From Bacteroidia bacterium (GTDB lineage: Bacteria; Bacteroidota; Bacteroidia; Flavobacteriales; Flavobacteriaceae): 64,000 nt of DNA. Shown piece after piece: positions 1-10,254 of the stretch. Each line of letters opens with the position of its first letter. The stretch's first letter is position 1. The notes beneath the pieces were generated by a model. That model was given only the letters and a program-made list of their open reading frames with translations. It ran no database searches and had not been told where the DNA came from. Where the stretch lies: the NCBI GenBank assembly GCA_030428705.1, contig JAUIDI010000002.1:496001-560000 (forward strand), read 5' to 3'. The translations under genes were made by a program, and so were the position numbers.

Positions 1-1472
1 TCACCCATCGGCACCGGTTTGTACGCCTCGCCCTTGAAAAGGTTTTGAATCGAAAAATTGCTGAAGGAAAGACCAAGAGTACCGATAAAACCGCCGCCAC
101 CATAACCACCTTGCAATTCTATTTGGCTCGAACCGGCCTCGACCAAACTATAATTGATATCTACGGTTCCCTCGTTTGGATTAGCATTACCGACCTCGGG
201 TTTGATATTTTCCGCATCAAAAAAGCCAAGTTGCCCCAATTCACGGATACTTCTTATGATATCGGACTTGTTGTACTTTTGGCCCGGCCGTGTACGCAGT
301 TCCCTAAAAATGACATGGTCATTGGTCTTGTCGTTGCCACTTACCGTAATATGATTCAAGAAGGTCTCCTTACCCTCAATTATTCGAATCTCGAAATTAA
401 TCGTATCGTTCTCGGCAGAGACCTCAACCGGATTGATACTTGAGAACAAATACCCGTTATTTTGGTACGCATTGGTCAAATCGAATGCATCGGGATCCGA
501 ATCATCGGCGACGCGCTCACGCAATAATACGCCATTGTACGTATCACCCTTTTTAATACCCAATATGGCTGCCAACTCGCGATCCGTATATACAGTATTG
601 CCCACAAAATCGATATCGCCAAAATAGTATTTGTTGCCCTCTTCGACCTTGATCTTGATATCTATATTGTTATCATCTACCTTGATGATCGTATCTGAAA
701 GCACCCGGGCGTCCCGATAACCATTTTCAGCATATTTGTCCACTAAAAGGCCGAGGTCGTTATCATAATCATCACGAATGAACTTTGATTTTTTCCAAAA
801 CCTTCCGAATCTTTTCTCTTTGGTCTTTTTCATGGCCTTGCGCAGCTTCTTGGCCTTTATCTTTTCGTTGCCTTCAAAGATGATATCGTGAATCTTGACC
901 TTATCCCCTTTCTTGATATTGATTACCATATTTTGGGTATTGTCCCCCACGGTATCTTTGGCGGTAACTATATTGACCTGGGCATTTAAATACCCTTGCT
1001 TCTTGTATTTGTTTTGAAGGTAGTTTTTAGAATTGGCGATAAGGCTCTGTGTAATCTTCTTTCCTTTTTTAAGATCGGTATCTTTCAGAAGTTCATCAAC
1101 CTTGCGTTCTTTAACGCCATATACAGTAACATTCGATAATGTCGGGCGTTCCAAAATATTCAGTTCAAGAAAAATGTTCTCCCCCTGAATATCGGTAATA
1201 AAAAATTTGATATCGGAGAACAACTCAAGACCCCAGAGTTTGTTTATGACCTCACTTATCTGATCTCCGGGCACGGTAATGGGTTGACCGACCCTAAGAC
1301 CCGTATACGTTTTGACCGTCTGCTCATTATAACTTTGGAGACCGGTCACTTCCAAGCCACCTAAAATATACTTTTTGCCGTCCTCATAAGAGAAGTCTTG
1401 AGCTAAAGTAAAGGTGGTAGTTAAGAGTAGTAGAAGAATAAATAAAGGTTCTAGCGGAATGAACCTTTTCAT
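1..1472 (-). CDS. bamA: Outer membrane protein assembly factor BamA, N-terminal part
   Basis: I translated this from the minus strand: an open frame from ATG at 1472 runs off the left edge after about 490 codons. It opens with a signal peptide (MKRFIPLEPLFILLLLL..., cleavage near AQDFS). Successive POTRA-like repeats follow, with motifs such as GxxVGQPI, LFSDIKF, FEGNEKIKAKKLRKAM, GNTVYTDRELAAILGIKKGD and RELRTRPGQKYNKSDI. The visible end, ELQGGYGGGGFIGTLGLSFSNF, is the usual entry into the C-terminal Omp85 beta-barrel. BamA folds and inserts outer membrane beta-barrels. The start lies 4 bp after the uppS stop, so the two are co-transcribed. The barrel itself is outside the window. Confidence 0.93.
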   Translation of the reverse strand, partial: MKRFIPLEPLFILLLLLTTTFTLAQDFSYEDGKKYILGGLEVTGLQSYNEQTVKTYTGLRVGQPITVPGDQISEVINKLWGLELFSDIKFFITDIQGENIFLELNILERPTLSNVTVYGVKERKVDELLKDTDLKKGKKITQSLIANSKNYLQNKYKKQGYLNAQVNIVTAKDTVGDNTQNMVINIKKGDKVKIHDIIFEGNEKIKAKKLRKAMKKTKEKRFGRFWKKSKFIRDDYDNDLGLLVDKYAENGYRDARVLSDTIIKVDDNNIDIKIKVEEGNKYYFGDIDFVGNTVYTDRELAAILGIKKGDTYNGVLLRERVADDSDPDAFDLTNAYQNNGYLFSSINPVEVSAENDTINFEIRIIEGKETFLNHITVSGNDKTNDHVIFRELRTRPGQKYNKSDIIRSIRELGQLGFFDAENIKPEVGNANPNEGTVDINYSLVEAGSSQIELQGGYGGGGFIGTLGLSFSNFSIQNLFKGEAYKPVPMG

Positions 1473-1476
1473 AACG

Positions 1477-2217
1477 CTAGTTGAGTTGTTCGCTAGTTTT
1501 TCCAAATCGTCGTTCTCTGTTCTGGTAATTCTTAATGGCCTCCACTAAATGGTGTTCTGTAAAATCGGGCCAAAATACCTCAATAAAATATAGTTCGGCG
1601 TACGCTATCTGCCAAAGCAAAAAATTGCTGATCCTATGCTCTCCACTGGTTCGGATCAACAAATCTACATCTGGCAAATTGCGCGTGTAAAGATGGTTAT
1701 TAATAATGGTTTCATCAATACTTTCGGGCGAAATTATATTATTTTTAACTTTGCTGGAAATCAATCGAATGGCGGTCTTCAGTTCTTCTCTTGAGCCGTA
1801 ATTAAGGGCAAGTGTCAAGGTCAATCCTGTGTTATGTTTCGTCTTTTCCTTTACCTCTTCAAGTTCACGCAGGGCTTTTTTGGGTAGCAAGGTAATATCC
1901 CCTATCGTATTTAAGCGAACGTTATTATCGACGAGAGTTTTTAGTTCTTTCCGTAGTGAAGACACCAATATGTTCATCAGGGTGTCGACTTCCAATTTGG
2001 GGCGTTTCCAGTTTTCCGTGGAGAACGTATATAGGGTAAGGTATTCAATATTGAGTTTCACGCAACTTTCAACCGTTCTTCTGACCGTTCCCACTCCATT
2101 CTCATGCCCGAAGACGCGCATTTTTCCTTTCTGTTTGGCCCATCGGCCGTTACCGTCCATGATTATGGCAATATGCCTCGGAAGTCTGGTTCCTTTAATG
2201 TCGTCAATGGTGTCCAT
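1477..2217 (-). CDS. uppS: Isoprenyl transferase (undecaprenyl diphosphate synthase)
   Basis: Cis-prenyltransferase that condenses isopentenyl diphosphate onto farnesyl diphosphate to make the C55 lipid carrier for peptidoglycan and other envelope polymers; cytosolic, membrane-associated. The 246-residue protein is normal length. It carries the hallmark IAIIMDGNGRWA at residues 16-27 (catalytic Asp21), FSTENWKRP near residue 68, and the C-terminal block DVDLLIRTSGEHRISNFLLW with the substrate-binding Arg residues. It sits between a DUF6089 gene (8 bp upstream) and bamA (4 bp downstream), the usual Flavobacteriaceae envelope operon order. Confidence 0.97.
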   Translation of the reverse strand: MDTIDDIKGTRLPRHIAIIMDGNGRWAKQKGKMRVFGHENGVGTVRRTVESCVKLNIEYLTLYTFSTENWKRPKLEVDTLMNILVSSLRKELKTLVDNNVRLNTIGDITLLPKKALRELEEVKEKTKHNTGLTLTLALNYGSREELKTAIRLISSKVKNNIISPESIDETIINNHLYTRNLPDVDLLIRTSGEHRISNFLLWQIAYAELYFIEVFWPDFTEHHLVEAIKNYQNRERRFGKTSEQLN

Positions 2218-2225
2218 AACTCGAA

Positions 2226-2921
2226 TTACTCAAAACAATCACCGCAAGGTACTCTACCAAAGGTATAAGTAAAAGTAATTCCTGAAAAAACATACCAATC
2301 TTTGCTGTTGGTGTTACCAAAATCGACATCGAGTTGCTGGCTTACATTTGATTTAGACGGATTACTGGCATCAAGATTATCCGTAAAGGTATAGCGCGCA
2401 CCGACTTCGGCCCCAATGATAAATTGCTGCCCGACCCTCAATTTAATACCAACGGTCATCGGTATGGCAAATGAACCATCCTGTTGGTTCGCATTGACCA
2501 ATTGCCCGGCACTGAAATAATTATAGTCATATCTGAAATAGGTAACCCCTGTATATAAGTATGGAGTAAATGCCGGACCCAATTTGTGCAGGTTGTATTC
2601 CACGAAATTAAATTCCAGGCCCGCCGATGCCTCAAAGACAGAATTGTCGACCACAAAGCCCCTTTGTTTTCTTGAGGAAATGTTCGATTTTGAGTCATCT
2701 GCCGTGAATTTACCTCGAATTAAACTGGCACGCCAAGCATACCTTTTACTGGCATTCCATTTGAACAGGCCTCCATAGGCCAACCCGGATGGTAAAACAT
2801 AATTCGTCCTTCCTACATCACCAATCATATTTGCTCCTCCTGCAAACAAACCAATTTCATACATCTGGGCATTAGCCTGCGTTGCAAGTATCAAAAGAAT
2901 CAGGACAAAACATTTTTTCAT
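2226..2921 (-). CDS. DUF6089 family outer membrane beta-barrel protein
   Basis: A 231-residue exported protein with a clear signal peptide (MKKCFVLILLILATQANA, then QMYEIG). The mature part has alternating aromatic/glycine strands (YEIGLFAGGANMIGDVG, YTGVTYFRYDY, YVFSGITFTYTFGRVPCGDCFE) typical of a small outer membrane barrel. The N-terminal GxFxGGANYxGDVG pattern is that of DUF6089, which in Flavobacteriia precedes uppS and bamA. Function unknown; the fixed neighbourhood suggests envelope biogenesis. Two Cys residues at the C-terminus (CGDC) could form a disulfide or bind a metal. Confidence 0.85.
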   Translation of the reverse strand: MKKCFVLILLILATQANAQMYEIGLFAGGANMIGDVGRTNYVLPSGLAYGGLFKWNASKRYAWRASLIRGKFTADDSKSNISSRKQRGFVVDNSVFEASAGLEFNFVEYNLHKLGPAFTPYLYTGVTYFRYDYNYFSAGQLVNANQQDGSFAIPMTVGIKLRVGQQFIIGAEVGARYTFTDNLDASNPSKSNVSQQLDVDFGNTNSKDWYVFSGITFTYTFGRVPCGDCFE

Positions 2922-2951
2922 CTATTTAAAAATTTTTATTGGGTTAATGGT

Positions 2952-2982
2952 CAAACAAATAAAAATTTTCTGCTTAGATCAA
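2952..2982 (-). promoter_or_regulatory. Candidate promoter for DUF6089-uppS-bamA
   Basis: On the minus strand, TTG (2982-2980) is followed 18 nt later by TATTTGTTTG (2961-2952), close to the Bacteroidota RpoD pattern TTG-N17..23-TAnnTTTG, about 30 bp before the ATG at 2921. The 254-bp gap upstream (2922-3175) holds no gene that I can see, which fits a separate promoter here. Confidence 0.42.
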
Positions 2983-3175
2983 CCGCTGCGCTTTCGCATA
3001 AAAAAATTTAATTATTTCGGTCGGTATGCAAAAAATTAAATTTGCTTATGCTCATTTCATAAATACTAAAAGTTTGTAATGGCAACCCTGCACAGCAGCG
3101 ACTGTATATTCAGATTATATTACCGTTCTCACTTGATAAACAGGTTTTAGGGGTATTTATTGTTTTTTGGAAGTC

Positions 3176-4057
3176 TCAATTACGTCTGTCTTCGCCCCAC
3201 AAAAGTTTGTTGCGAAGTGTTTTGAGAAAACTCTCTGAAGTATATTCTATCATTTTTATCGTGAAGTCGGCCTTTTTGATGGTTATTTGTTGACCGTTGG
3301 CCACCGATGCAATTCGTGAATCAAGTGATACCAGATGATTTTCTTCACGGCCCGACACTTTTAGGCGTATTTCGGTATCGTCGGAAATTACAAGCGGTCT
3401 GGCATTAAGATTATGCGGGGCAATCGGCGTCAACACCAATGACTTTGCCGTAGGAACGATAACCGGCCCCCCACAACTCAATGAATAGCCCGTAGAACCC
3501 GTAGGCGTCGATATGATCAAACCGTCGGCCCAATATGAAGTCAGGTATTCATCGTTCAGATAGGTCTCGACCGTAATCATCGAAGTGGTATCTTTTCTAC
3601 TTACAGTAACTTCGTTAAGGGCGAAGTTCATATCGCTGAATTCGGGTATATCACAGTCCGAGCTTACGCTCACTAGACTTCTTTCGACGATATGGTAATC
3701 TCCTTTGACAAATTCCTGCACCACCTTTCGAACATCTTCTTTGGAGAAGGTCGATAAGAAACCCAACCGACCCGTATTGACCCCGACAATCGGAATACCA
3801 AGATTCCTTACATAGGTAGTCGCACGCAAAATGGTACCGTCTCCCCCAAAACTGACAAACATATCGAACGAGGCGTCCAATCCATCAATATCGGTAAAGG
3901 TTTGGTAGGTCTTTGCAGAACGATTTTCCGTCAATAATGCGTAAAAATCTTTTTCGATGTGAGCCTCTGCAGCTATCTTGTCAAGTTCATCAAGAAATTC
4001 TACGACGTAATCAAGGGCCATGTCTTGATACGTTTGACCGTAAATAGCTACTTTCAT
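3176..4057 (-). CDS. nadK: NAD kinase
   Basis: ATP-dependent phosphorylation of NAD to NADP in the cytosol. The 293-residue protein has the family signature GGDGT at residues 71-75 (Asp73 catalytic), then NTGRLGFLS, and the second conserved block TPTGSTGYSLSCGGP near residue 190, followed by the APHNLNARPLV segment. It starts 5 bp after the stop of the CBS-domain gene and is probably co-transcribed with it. Length and motifs are complete, with no oddities. Confidence 0.96.
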   Translation of the reverse strand: MKVAIYGQTYQDMALDYVVEFLDELDKIAAEAHIEKDFYALLTENRSAKTYQTFTDIDGLDASFDMFVSFGGDGTILRATTYVRNLGIPIVGVNTGRLGFLSTFSKEDVRKVVQEFVKGDYHIVERSLVSVSSDCDIPEFSDMNFALNEVTVSRKDTTSMITVETYLNDEYLTSYWADGLIISTPTGSTGYSLSCGGPVIVPTAKSLVLTPIAPHNLNARPLVISDDTEIRLKVSGREENHLVSLDSRIASVANGQQITIKKADFTIKMIEYTSESFLKTLRNKLLWGEDRRN

Positions 4058-4062
4058 CCTTG

Positions 4063-4719
4063 CTAAACGTTAAGATATTTGTCCAGGTAGTCGGAGCGCT
4101 GTTTCAGATCTTCCAAAAATTGATCATCGGTATTGCCGAAAAGCACGTTGTAGTTATACCTTCTAAAAGTTTGTAGAATTTCATTCAAATTGGTTGAATT
4201 GATCTTTACCGTAACCTGAATGACATCATTTCTCATATCGGTAATGAAACCACCTATGAGCTTGGCATTGTTGCTTTCGACTATTTGGGCTATTTCACTA
4301 AAGGAATAATCCTTAATTCCTTTCGCCACAACAATAATCCCGCCCGGTTCGGTAAAAAATGGAGTGTCGATAAAAACACTTACAACATCGGTCAAGTCGT
4401 AATGCCCCAAGACCGCTTCCTGATCATCCAAAACAGGAACCAGGTTGGCCTCGTTTCGTGCAAAAGCTTCAAGAACATCCAGCCAATTGGTGTCCTTGTT
4501 CACAAAAAAGGACTCCAGCGTATAGCGGTAGTCCTCGACTTTTTGATCTTTCCCGAAATTTTGCACATCGTTACCACTTAAAACGCCCAAGAACCTTCCT
4601 TTTTCAATTACCGTGGCATGTGAAAAGGTACTGTCCTTAAAAAATCGGATGATTTCTTTCATGGAATCTTCCATGCCAAAAACCGGAATGTTCGGTACGA
4701 TAAGGTCCTGAATATGCAT
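4063..4719 (-). CDS. CBS domain-containing protein
   Basis: A 218-residue soluble protein. The first ~130 residues hold a pair of CBS motifs ([33 protein letters not shown] and [35 protein letters not shown]), which in other proteins bind adenine nucleotides. The C-terminal part ([33 protein letters not shown]) resembles an ACT-like ligand-sensing fold. It sits 5 bp upstream of nadK and divergent from pdxJ, a common Flavobacteriaceae arrangement. A nucleotide-sensing role linked to NadK is an inference from position only. Confidence 0.85.
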   Translation of the reverse strand: MHIQDLIVPNIPVFGMEDSMKEIIRFFKDSTFSHATVIEKGRFLGVLSGNDVQNFGKDQKVEDYRYTLESFFVNKDTNWLDVLEAFARNEANLVPVLDDQEAVLGHYDLTDVVSVFIDTPFFTEPGGIIVVAKGIKDYSFSEIAQIVESNNAKLIGGFITDMRNDVIQVTVKINSTNLNEILQTFRRYNYNVLFGNTDDQFLEDLKQRSDYLDKYLNV

Positions 4720-4810
4720 AATTCTAAATATAACGCAAAATACAAATATAAAATATCAAAAGGCATGCCTAATTTGTATTTTTACCCATTCAAAAAAGGA
4801 TATCGACTCA

Positions 4811-5527
4811 ATGACAAAACTTAGTGTAAACGTTAATAAAATAGCTACGCTCCGCAATTCGAGAGGTGGAAACGTACCCGACTTGATCAGGGTGGCATCC
4901 GACATCGAGCGTTTCGGGGCAGAGGGTATTACGATCCATCCACGACCCGATGAACGCCATATTCGCTATCAAGACGCAAGAGACCTTAAAAAGACCGTCA
5001 AGACGGAATTCAATATCGAGGGCAACCCGATCCAAAAGTTCGTGGACCTTGTTTTAGAAGTCGGCCCGACCCAGGTTACCTTGGTGCCCGACGCCGTCGA
5101 TGCCATTACCTCAAATGCCGGTTGGGATACCATCGAGCATCGTTCATTTCTAAAAGATGTGATTACCACTTTTAAGGACAACGGTATCCGTACATCGATT
5201 TTCGTCGATGCCAATCCCAAGATGGTCGAAGGAGCGGCCGAAACGGGTACGGATCGCATCGAACTATACACGGAAAGCTATGCCCAAAAGTATGGGACAG
5301 GTGCACACGGCGAAGCAGTCTCACCTTTTACTGAAGCAGCCAAAATTGCCCATTCACTTGGTCTCGGCGTCAATGCCGGACATGACCTGAGCCTTGACAA
5401 TATCAAATTTTTCAAAGAGAATGTGCCTCATTTACTGGAAGTATCAATCGGCCATGCTTTGATTTGCGAGTCATTGTATTTCGGACTCGACAATGTTATC
5501 AATATATATTTGAACAAACTGAAATGA
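4811..5527 (+). CDS. pdxJ: Pyridoxine 5'-phosphate synthase
   Basis: Catalyses the last step of DXP-dependent vitamin B6 synthesis: condensation of 1-deoxy-D-xylulose 5-phosphate with 3-amino-2-oxopropyl phosphate to give pyridoxine 5'-phosphate. The 238-residue TIM barrel has the characteristic N-terminus [17 protein letters not shown], then [12 protein letters not shown], and the C-terminal [12 protein letters not shown] and [16 protein letters not shown] phosphate-binding loops. Its stop codon overlaps the next start (ATGA), so the downstream hydrolase is translationally coupled. Confidence 0.96.
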   Translation: MTKLSVNVNKIATLRNSRGGNVPDLIRVASDIERFGAEGITIHPRPDERHIRYQDARDLKKTVKTEFNIEGNPIQKFVDLVLEVGPTQVTLVPDAVDAITSNAGWDTIEHRSFLKDVITTFKDNGIRTSIFVDANPKMVEGAAETGTDRIELYTESYAQKYGTGAHGEAVSPFTEAAKIAHSLGLGVNAGHDLSLDNIKFFKENVPHLLEVSIGHALICESLYFGLDNVINIYLNKLK

Positions 5528-6297
5528 ACGATTTGTTGCATTCGAAGGTTTTAGGAGAAGGCAAGCCCTTTTTGATTCTTCACGGATTTTTGGGAATGTC
5601 GGACAACTGGAAGACCCTAGGCACCAAATATGCCGAAGAGGGATTTCAGGTACACCTTATAGACCAACGCAATCATGGGCATAGTTTTTGGTCGGAAGAT
5701 TTTGATTACGATATACTTGCAAAAGATCTGTTGGTCTACATGGAACATCATGGTCTAGGAAAAGCTATTTTGCTGGGGCATTCGATGGGCGGAAAAACTG
5801 CCATGCAATTCGCCTGCAACTACCCCGATCGAACTGAAAAACTAGTCGTGGCCGATATTGCTCCGAAGTATTACCCGCCTCATCACCATGACATCATAAA
5901 TGCCCTACATTCTTTGGATTTTGACATCATCGATTCAAGAAGTGAGGCCGATACTGTTTTGGGCGAAAAAATCAAGTCCTTGGGCATCCGTCAATTTTTA
6001 TTGAAAAACCTGTATTGGGTCGAAAAGGGAAAATTGGGGTTTCGCTGTAATCTTGAGGTATTGGGCCGAAAAATGAATGAAATTGGAGAAAATATTGGCA
6101 GTAGCGATATTTATGAGGGCCCAACGCTTTTTTTACGGGGAGATCGCTCCGAATACGTAACCGAAGGGGATTGGGATGCTATCAAAAGGCATTTCCCAAA
6201 ATCGACTGTTGAGACCGTTCAAAATGCAGGGCACTGGCTACATGCCGAAAACCCAAAAGAGTTCTTCGAAAAATCGATTTCTTTCTTAAAAAGTTAG
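5524..6297 (+). CDS. Alpha/beta-fold hydrolase (YbfF-like esterase)
   Basis: A 257-residue hydrolase. I chose ATG at 5524, which overlaps the pdxJ stop as ATGA; an upstream in-frame start would lie deep inside pdxJ. The sequence shows the oxyanion [10 protein letters not shown], the nucleophile elbow [11 protein letters not shown] (Ser near residue 95), and a C-terminal catalytic His in [11 protein letters not shown], the usual order for the family that includes E. coli YbfF. Substrate cannot be told from sequence; coupling to pdxJ is positional and common in Flavobacteriia. Confidence 0.88.
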   Translation: MNDLLHSKVLGEGKPFLILHGFLGMSDNWKTLGTKYAEEGFQVHLIDQRNHGHSFWSEDFDYDILAKDLLVYMEHHGLGKAILLGHSMGGKTAMQFACNYPDRTEKLVVADIAPKYYPPHHHDIINALHSLDFDIIDSRSEADTVLGEKIKSLGIRQFLLKNLYWVEKGKLGFRCNLEVLGRKMNEIGENIGSSDIYEGPTLFLRGDRSEYVTEGDWDAIKRHFPKSTVETVQNAGHWLHAENPKEFFEKSISFLKS

Positions 6298-6394
6298 GGC
6301 AGATTTTTGTGCTGTTTTATTTCCCGTCGTTAAATTTTAGTTCGTATTTTCAAAGGAGTATTTTCTGAATTAACTTTATTAAAAATAAAACGAT

Positions 6395-6739
6395 ATGAAA
6401 CTCATTTTAAGAATTCTTCTTAGTGCACTGGCGGTAGTGGTGCTTTCCAAAGTGCTTCCCAACGTCTCAGTCGATACCTATACGACCGCAATCATTGTGG
6501 CTATTGTACTAAGCCTGTTGAACTTTATTGTCAAACCTATTCTCGTGATTCTTACCCTTCCGGTGACCATTTTGACCTTTGGTCTCTTTCTGTTGGTCAT
6601 TAATGCGTTGATCATTCTATTGGCGGATCATTTTGTTGATGGTTTCTCGGTCAACGGACTTGGTTGGGCCTTGCTTTTCAGCCTATTGTTGTCGTTTCTT
6701 CAATCCATATTATTTTCCTTGCTGAAAGAAGATAAATAG
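6395..6739 (+). CDS. Phage holin family 4-type membrane protein (YvlD-like)
   Basis: A 114-residue, almost wholly hydrophobic protein with about four membrane-spanning segments. The pattern LLSALAVVVLSKVLPNVSV, then IVAIVLSLLNFIVKPILVILTLPVTILTFGLFLLVINALIILL, and a final GLGWALLFSLLLSFLQSIL is typical of the Mycobacterium four-TM 'phage holin' family, which includes Bacillus YvlD. Despite the name, no phage genes are nearby, so this is a resident membrane protein of unknown role. Confidence 0.85.
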   Translation: MKLILRILLSALAVVVLSKVLPNVSVDTYTTAIIVAIVLSLLNFIVKPILVILTLPVTILTFGLFLLVINALIILLADHFVDGFSVNGLGWALLFSLLLSFLQSILFSLLKEDK

Positions 6740-6774
6740 GTTATCGGCTTGTTCGTACCCTTGTTCCTAAAAAC

Positions 6775-6805
6775 TTGGTAGGCTATTGAAAATGTAGTAT
6801 TTTTG
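6775..6805 (+). promoter_or_regulatory. Promoter of tig
   Basis: TTG at 6775-6777 and a perfect TATTTTTG (TAnnTTTG) at 6798-6805, separated by 20 nt, match the Bacteroidota housekeeping promoter. The tig ATG lies 33 bp downstream at 6839. Confidence 0.6.
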
Positions 6806-6838
6806 CCTCCCTTTTACGCAAGCAAAACAATTAAGTAG

Positions 6839-8161
6839 ATGAACATTACCAAAGAACAGATCGATGATTTGAACGCTATCGTCAAGGTCGCGATCGACAA
6901 GTCGGATTATCAAGATAAGGTCGACAAAATTTTAAAGGATTACCGAAAGCAGGCGAACATTCCTGGCTTTAGAAAAGGTCAGGTTCCTTTGGGGCTTATC
7001 AAAAAACAATACGGCAAGGCCGTTTTGGTCGATGAGGTCAACAAACTGCTCCAAGACAACCTCAACAAATATCTCACCGAAGAAAAATTGGATGTTCTTG
7101 GGAATCCGCTTCCAAAACAACAGGATAATTTTGATTGGGACACTGAAGAACTTGCCTTTGAATTCGAATTGGGCCTAGCCCCTGATTTTGAGGTTCCTTT
7201 GAAAACAAAAAAAGCGATCACCCATTACAAGATCGTTGCCGACAAGAAAATGGTCGATGAACAGGTCGAACGCATTTTAAAACAATATGGCAAATTGGTC
7301 AATAAGGAAGAAGTCGGAAAAAAAGACGAGGTCACGGGTACTTTTGTGAACGAGGTGGAAGAAATCGAACATAAAACAACGCTCGAGCTTGACAAAATAA
7401 AAAGTAAAAAGGCACTTGACGCACTTGTCGGAAGCAAAATCGGGGATACCGTAAAATTGAATACAAAAGGACTTTTCAAGGAAGACTACTTGCTTTCCAG
7501 CGCCCTCGACATCCCTCAAGAGAAGGCCAAGGGGTTAAAAATCGATGTTGACTTCGCGATTTCGGAAATCAATGAACGTCAACCAGCCGAAATGAACCAA
7601 GATCTGTTCGATAAATTGTTCGGAAAAGATGTCGTCAAATCCGAAAAAGAATTAAAAGAACGTATCAAGGAAGATTCCGAAAAGCAATTCGAGCAACAGT
7701 CCGACCAAAAGCTTTTGAACGATGTGACCGAGTATTTTATTGAAAATATAAAGTTCGACCTGCCTACGGGCTTTTTGACCAAATGGATCCAAATGACAGG
7801 GGAAGAACCGTTAACGGACGAAAAGGCAAAAGAAGAGTTCGAAAAGTCTGAAAAAGGATTGCGCTATCAGTTGATCGAAGGAAAGATAATCAAAGACAAC
7901 GATCTTCAGGTACAATTCGACGAATTAAAGGAATTCGCCAAAGGCTTTATCAAATCGCAAATGGCCCAGTTCGGTCAGATGAACCCCCAAGAAGAAGAAT
8001 TGGAAAATATCGCGGCCAGGGTATTGAGCAACCAAGATGAGGTCAAACGGTTGTCGGAACAATTGATGAGTCAAAAATTGTTGAACCTCTATAAGGAAAA
8101 GGCCAACTTAAAGGCCAAGGAAGTAACTTATGAAAACTTCGTGAAAGAGGTATACGGGTAA
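6839..8161 (+). CDS. tig: Trigger factor (ribosome-associated chaperone)
   Basis: A 440-residue trigger factor that binds nascent chains at the ribosome exit tunnel. The N-terminal domain carries the ribosome-docking signature [10 protein letters not shown] at about residues 41-50. The central FKBP-like region is poorly conserved, as is usual in Bacteroidota, so prolyl isomerase activity is doubtful. The C-terminal part is long, charged and helical (KEELEN...[19 protein letters not shown]), as expected for the chaperone arms. It is followed by a terminator, then clpP and clpX, the standard tig-clpP-clpX order. Confidence 0.95.
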   Translation: MNITKEQIDDLNAIVKVAIDKSDYQDKVDKILKDYRKQANIPGFRKGQVPLGLIKKQYGKAVLVDEVNKLLQDNLNKYLTEEKLDVLGNPLPKQQDNFDWDTEELAFEFELGLAPDFEVPLKTKKAITHYKIVADKKMVDEQVERILKQYGKLVNKEEVGKKDEVTGTFVNEVEEIEHKTTLELDKIKSKKALDALVGSKIGDTVKLNTKGLFKEDYLLSSALDIPQEKAKGLKIDVDFAISEINERQPAEMNQDLFDKLFGKDVVKSEKELKERIKEDSEKQFEQQSDQKLLNDVTEYFIENIKFDLPTGFLTKWIQMTGEEPLTDEKAKEEFEKSEKGLRYQLIEGKIIKDNDLQVQFDELKEFAKGFIKSQMAQFGQMNPQEEELENIAARVLSNQDEVKRLSEQLMSQKLLNLYKEKANLKAKEVTYENFVKEVYG

Positions 8162-8189
8162 GATTCAAAAAAATAATAAGTATCTTTAC

Positions 8190-8222
8190 GGTGCCGGAAA
8201 TTTGTTTTCGGCACCTTTTTTT
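8190..8222 (+). terminator. Rho-independent terminator after tig
   Basis: GGTGCCG (8190-8196) pairs with CGGCACC (8209-8215), closing a 12-nt loop, followed directly by seven T residues (8216-8222). It lies between the tig stop and the clpP start, so clpP probably has its own promoter or depends on read-through. Confidence 0.85.
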
Positions 8223-8246
8223 AGCACTAAAATCTATAAGAAACCA

Positions 8247-8927
8247 ATGGATTACGGAAAAGAATTCAAAAATTACGCAATAAACCATCAGGGTATCAGC
8301 AGCGTTTATTACGATAAAATCATGAGTAGCATGTATCCCGTTGGCATGACTCCGAATATTATCGAAGAAAGACAGATGAACGTAATCGCAATGGACGTTT
8401 ATTCACGACTGATGATGGACCGTATCATATTTTTGGGTACGGGTATCAATGATCAGGTCGCCAATATCGTACAGGCACAATTGTTGTTTTTAGAGAGCGT
8501 CGATGCATCGAAAGACATACAGATCTATATCAACTCCCCAGGGGGCAGTGTATATGCCGGTCTTGGCATCTATGATACAATGCAGTTCATCAAACCTGAT
8601 GTTGCCACCATTTGTACCGGTATGGCCGCTTCGATGGGCGCTGTTCTATTGTGTGCGGGCGAAAACGGAAAACGTAGCGGGCTGACCCATTCAAGGGTAA
8701 TGATACATCAGCCCATGGGCGGTGCCCAGGGCCAGGCCAGTGATATCGAGATTACGGCCCGTGAAATACTGAAGTTGAAAGAAGAGTTGTACGAGATTAT
8801 TGCCAAACATTCAGGGCAGACAATCAAAAAAGTACATGAAGACAGTGACCGTGATTATTGGATGAAAGCGGACGAGGCCAAAAAGTACGGAATGATCGAC
8901 GAAATTTTGGTAAGGGACAACAGTTGA
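8247..8927 (+). CDS. clpP: ATP-dependent Clp protease proteolytic subunit ClpP
   Basis: Serine protease that forms the barrel degraded-protein chamber with ClpX. I chose ATG at 8247 ([13 protein letters not shown]) over an upstream frame that would begin inside the terminator; the product is 226 residues. Hallmarks are [24 protein letters not shown], the Gly-rich [12 protein letters not shown], the catalytic Ser in [11 protein letters not shown], the catalytic His in [11 protein letters not shown] and the Asp region DSDRDYWM. It is followed 91 bp later by clpX. Confidence 0.96.
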   Translation: MDYGKEFKNYAINHQGISSVYYDKIMSSMYPVGMTPNIIEERQMNVIAMDVYSRLMMDRIIFLGTGINDQVANIVQAQLLFLESVDASKDIQIYINSPGGSVYAGLGIYDTMQFIKPDVATICTGMAASMGAVLLCAGENGKRSGLTHSRVMIHQPMGGAQGQASDIEITAREILKLKEELYEIIAKHSGQTIKKVHEDSDRDYWMKADEAKKYGMIDEILVRDNS

Positions 8928-8994
8928 TTTCGACGAATTACCCAGTCTAATGGTTAGACATCGATTAAATAAACCAAAACCCCGATTCTTTCGT

Positions 8995-9002
8995 TAGGTT
9001 TG
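8995..9002 (+). promoter_or_regulatory. Possible -7 element upstream of clpX
   Basis: TAGGTTTG at 8995-9002 fits the Bacteroidota -7 consensus TAnnTTTG, 16 bp before the clpX ATG, but I find no TTG at the proper -33 spacing, so this is only half a promoter signature. Confidence 0.3.
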
Positions 9003-9018
9003 TGAAAGAGACATAATT

Positions 9019-10254
9019 ATGGCAAAGGAAAACTTGGAATGTTCATTTTGCGGAAGAAAAAAACCGGAGACCAATCTTTTGATTGCCGGCCTTGATGCGC
9101 ATATATGCGACCGATGTATCGAGCAGGCACATGGTATAGTTGCCGAAGAGTCAAAGCAGACCAAGACTAATGATCTCTCCTCTGAACTGGTCCTGAAAAA
9201 GCCACTTGAAATAAAGGAGTTTCTCGACACTTTCATCATTGGGCAGGAACGTACCAAGAAAGTAATGTCGGTCGCCGTTTATAATCATTATAAGAGACTT
9301 TTACAACCGAGTTCGAAAGAGGATGATATAGAAATTCAGAAGAGCAACATAATCATGGTCGGGCAGACAGGGACAGGAAAGACCCTAATGGCCAAGACCA
9401 TTGCAAGGATGCTCAACGTTCCTTTGGCCATTGTCGACGCGACCGTGCTGACAGAGGCAGGCTACGTAGGTGAGGATGTAGAAAGTATATTGACCCGTTT
9501 GCTACAGGCTGCCGATTACAATTTGGAAAAAACCGAACGGGGAATCGTCTTTATCGATGAAATCGATAAAATCGCGCGCAAGAGTGACAACCCATCGATT
9601 ACCAGGGATGTCTCCGGTGAAGGGGTACAACAAGGGCTTTTAAAACTCTTGGAAGGTACGGTAGTGAACGTACCGCCCAAAGGTGGAAGGAAGCATCCCG
9701 ACCAAAAGTTCATCGAGGTAAACACTGAAAACATATTGTTCATTGCAGGAGGTGCCTTTGATGGAATCGAACGTACGATTACAAAACGCCTGAATATGCA
9801 GGCCGTAGGATATAGTGCATCAAAGTCCGATGAAACTTTGGATCAAAACAACATTTTACAATATATCATACCTAAGGATCTGAAAGAATTCGGTCTGATA
9901 CCTGAAATAATAGGAAGATTACCCGTATTGACCTATATGAATCCTTTGGACGAGAAGACGCTTAGGGCAATCCTTACAGAACCTAAAAATGCTATTATCA
10001 AACAATATGAAAAATTGTTCGATATGGATGGCATCAAGTTTTCAATAACTGAGCAGGCACTTGATTATATCGTTCAAAAAGCCATTGAATACAAATTGGG
10101 GGCAAGGGGTCTTCGTTCCCTGTGCGAAGCGATTTTTACCGATGCTATGTTCGAGATGCCGAGTTCGGGCGAAAAGGAATTCAAGGTTACCAAACCTTAT
10201 GCAGAGAACAAACTATCGCATGAAACCATTAAAAAATTAAAAGCCGTCTCGTAG
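9019..10254 (+). CDS. clpX: ATP-dependent Clp protease ATP-binding subunit ClpX
   Basis: AAA+ unfoldase partner of ClpP, 411 residues. The N-terminal zinc-binding domain has Cys8 and Cys11 and a second CDRC pair. Walker A GQTGTGKT lies at about residues 115-122, Walker B at [10 protein letters not shown], and the pore region and sensor motifs ([22 protein letters not shown]) follow. The ClpP-contacting loop, IGF in E. coli, reads VGY here (QAVGYSAS). The TAG stop lies inside the loop of the terminator hairpin that follows. Confidence 0.96.
   Translation: MAKENLECSFCGRKKPETNLLIAGLDAHICDRCIEQAHGIVAEESKQTKTNDLSSELVLKKPLEIKEFLDTFIIGQERTKKVMSVAVYNHYKRLLQPSSKEDDIEIQKSNIIMVGQTGTGKTLMAKTIARMLNVPLAIVDATVLTEAGYVGEDVESILTRLLQAADYNLEKTERGIVFIDEIDKIARKSDNPSITRDVSGEGVQQGLLKLLEGTVVNVPPKGGRKHPDQKFIEVNTENILFIAGGAFDGIERTITKRLNMQAVGYSASKSDETLDQNNILQYIIPKDLKEFGLIPEIIGRLPVLTYMNPLDEKTLRAILTEPKNAIIKQYEKLFDMDGIKFSITEQALDYIVQKAIEYKLGARGLRSLCEAIFTDAMFEMPSSGEKEFKVTKPYAENKLSHETIKKLKAVS

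Noticed and set aside
3056-3110. Possible riboswitch-like stretch (GGCAACCCTGCACAGCAGCGACTG) in the 254-bp gap before DUF6089
   Set aside because: The conserved cobalamin or other riboswitch cores are not present, and the gene downstream has no link to a cofactor.
6395-6739. 'Phage holin' label as a sign of a prophage
   Set aside because: The family includes chromosomal YvlD-like proteins; no integrase, capsid, tail or lysis genes are nearby.
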